Shown: positions 24,564-25,200 of the stretch, in pieces
How the letters are laid out: the number at the start of each line of letters is the position of its first letter
Numbering within the stretch: the stretch's first letter is position 1
NCBI GenBank assembly: GCA_034679985.1
Contig: JAXITR010000033.1
Span: forward strand, 1-25,200
Direction of reading: 5' to 3'
Origin: CAMDTE01 sp034679985
GTDB taxonomy: Bacteria > Bacteroidota > Bacteroidia > Flavobacteriales > Schleiferiaceae
DNA: 25,200 nt
Program-made: the position numbers and the translations under genes
Notes under the pieces: model-generated
What the model was told of the DNA's origin: nothing
The model's database searches: none
Seen by the model: only the letters and a program-made list of their open reading frames with translations

Positions 24564-25160
24564 TTATTTTTTGGTGGCCGATTTTGCGGCGTCCAGCGTT
24601 TTGGTCTTGGGGGCTGCTTTGGGCTTGGCCGCGGCTTTGGCCTTGGTGGCGGTTGCTGCCGCGCTCGCGGCGGGTAATTTCTTCACCACGGCTTCTTTTT
24701 TCGCGGCAGTGGCCTTGGCCGGGGTCTTGGGTGCTGCGGCTTTTTTCAATGCCTTTGCGGCATCGGCTTGCGCTTTTACCATAGCTTCCAAATCAATCAC
24801 TTCCACCTTGCCATCTCCCCACAGACCTTCCAAATCGTAGAAAGCGCGTGCGGGAGTTTGAAACAGGTGCACCACCGTTGAAACGTAGTCCAAGAGGATC
24901 CATTCGGAATTGTCTTCGCCTTCCACGTGCCATGGACGCTCGGCGCATTGTTCGCGGGCTTGCTTCCGCACGGCCTGGCCCATGGCGTTGACCTGGGTGT
25001 TGGATTGTGCATCCGCGATGATGAAGAAGGCAGCTACGGCGTTCTCCAGTTCGCGTAAATCAATTACGGTGGCATTTTCCGCTTTCAAATCGGATAAACC
25101 GTCGAGAATTGCGTGTACCAGAGGGGGATAGGCGGTCTTGACCGCGGCTTTTTTGGGCAT
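24564..25160 (-). CDS. rsfS: Ribosome silencing factor RsfS with long Lys/Ala-rich tail
   Basis: A 198-residue protein of the RsfS/Iojap family, which binds ribosomal protein L14 and blocks joining of the ribosomal subunits when nutrients are scarce. The conserved core (about 10-125) includes ENATVIDLRELENAVAAFFI, EGEDNSEWILLDYVSTVVHL and RAFYDLEGLWGD. The family is usually only about 105-130 residues. Here residues about 125-198 are an added low-complexity tail of Ala, Lys, Pro and Thr (AAPKTPAKATAAKKEA), resembling the tails of histone H1-like proteins. I chose ATG at 25160; the in-frame TTG six codons earlier overlaps a -7 promoter-like element, so translation from it is unlikely. It heads the rsfS-ftsH-LUD-cdsA-psd run. 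Confidence 0.9.
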   Translation of the reverse strand: MPKKAAVKTAYPPLVHAILDGLSDLKAENATVIDLRELENAVAAFFIIADAQSNTQVNAMGQAVRKQAREQCAERPWHVEGEDNSEWILLDYVSTVVHLFQTPARAFYDLEGLWGDGKVEVIDLEAMVKAQADAAKALKKAAAPKTPAKATAAKKEAVVKKLPAASAAATATKAKAAAKPKAAPKTKTLDAAKSATKK

Positions 25161-25175
25161 GTGGAATGTAAAAGG

Positions 25176-25183
25176 CAAATTTA
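25176..25183 (-). promoter_or_regulatory. Bacteroidota -7 promoter element before rsfS
   Basis: On the minus strand TAAATTTG matches TAnnTTTG exactly, 15 bases before the ATG at 25160. This would put the transcript start close to the coding start and supports ATG over the upstream TTG. The -33 element would lie outside the window. Confidence 0.45.
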
Positions 25184-25200
25184 CCGATTATTCAGGTAGC

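Noticed and set aside
23393..24784. 463-codon plus-strand frame opposite ftsH and rsfS
   Set aside because: It spans two well-supported genes on the other strand, including Walker A and B, and its own translation has no domain.
1..25200. CRISPR array, tRNA, rRNA or transposase
   Set aside because: I saw no regularly spaced short repeats, no tRNA-like cloverleaf with the conserved T-arm sequence, no rRNA-like stretch and no transposase motif.

Overview
The window looks like a chromosomal segment of a Bacteroidota (Flavobacteriia-like) bacterium. The evidence is a type IX secretion (T9SS) gene porQ between lon and cmk, an 'alternative' GlmU typical of Bacteroidota, a protein with a T9SS-type C-terminal sorting domain, the rsfS-ftsH-LUD-cdsA-psd cluster, no Shine-Dalgarno-like leaders, and several matches to the Bacteroidota -7 promoter element TAnnTTTG. 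Most of the window is moderately GC-rich (35 G+C in the 60 bases 17161-17220). The left end is very AT-rich (13 of 60 at 241-300; 19 of 60 at 1201-1260).

Left part (1-12673, all minus strand): an accessory locus. A secreted protein with a T9SS sorting tail (11063-12673) is followed by a giant gene of about 10.3 kb (752-11029). The giant gene encodes a fused TcB/TcC-like SpvB-RHS protein: signal peptide, SpvB domain, six calcium-type DxNGDGxxD repeats, YD/RHS repeats, RHS core and a variable tip. Seven bases after it lies a 109-residue membrane-anchored small protein in the position normally held by an immunity gene (415-744). After 291 bp of AT-rich DNA, bases 1-123 are an exact copy of 2434-2556, inside the RHS core-coding region, in the same orientation and running off the window edge. 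This is the layout expected of an orphan RHS core/tip module downstream of a complete rhs gene. A perfect 13-bp inverted repeat lies upstream of the operon.

Middle (12674-20251): a beta-helix lipoprotein gene (minus) is divergent from rpmE type B, which has a hairpin in its leader and a strong terminator. Then comes a plus-strand run of glmU-like, lon, porQ and cmk, with gaps of 2-16 bp.

Right (20301-25160, minus strand): a probable operon of rsfS, ftsH, a LUD-domain gene, cdsA and psd. It covers ribosome silencing, membrane proteolysis, and CDP-diacylglycerol and phosphatidylethanolamine synthesis. -7-like promoter elements sit before rsfS and before psd. I saw no tRNA, rRNA, CRISPR array or insertion sequence.
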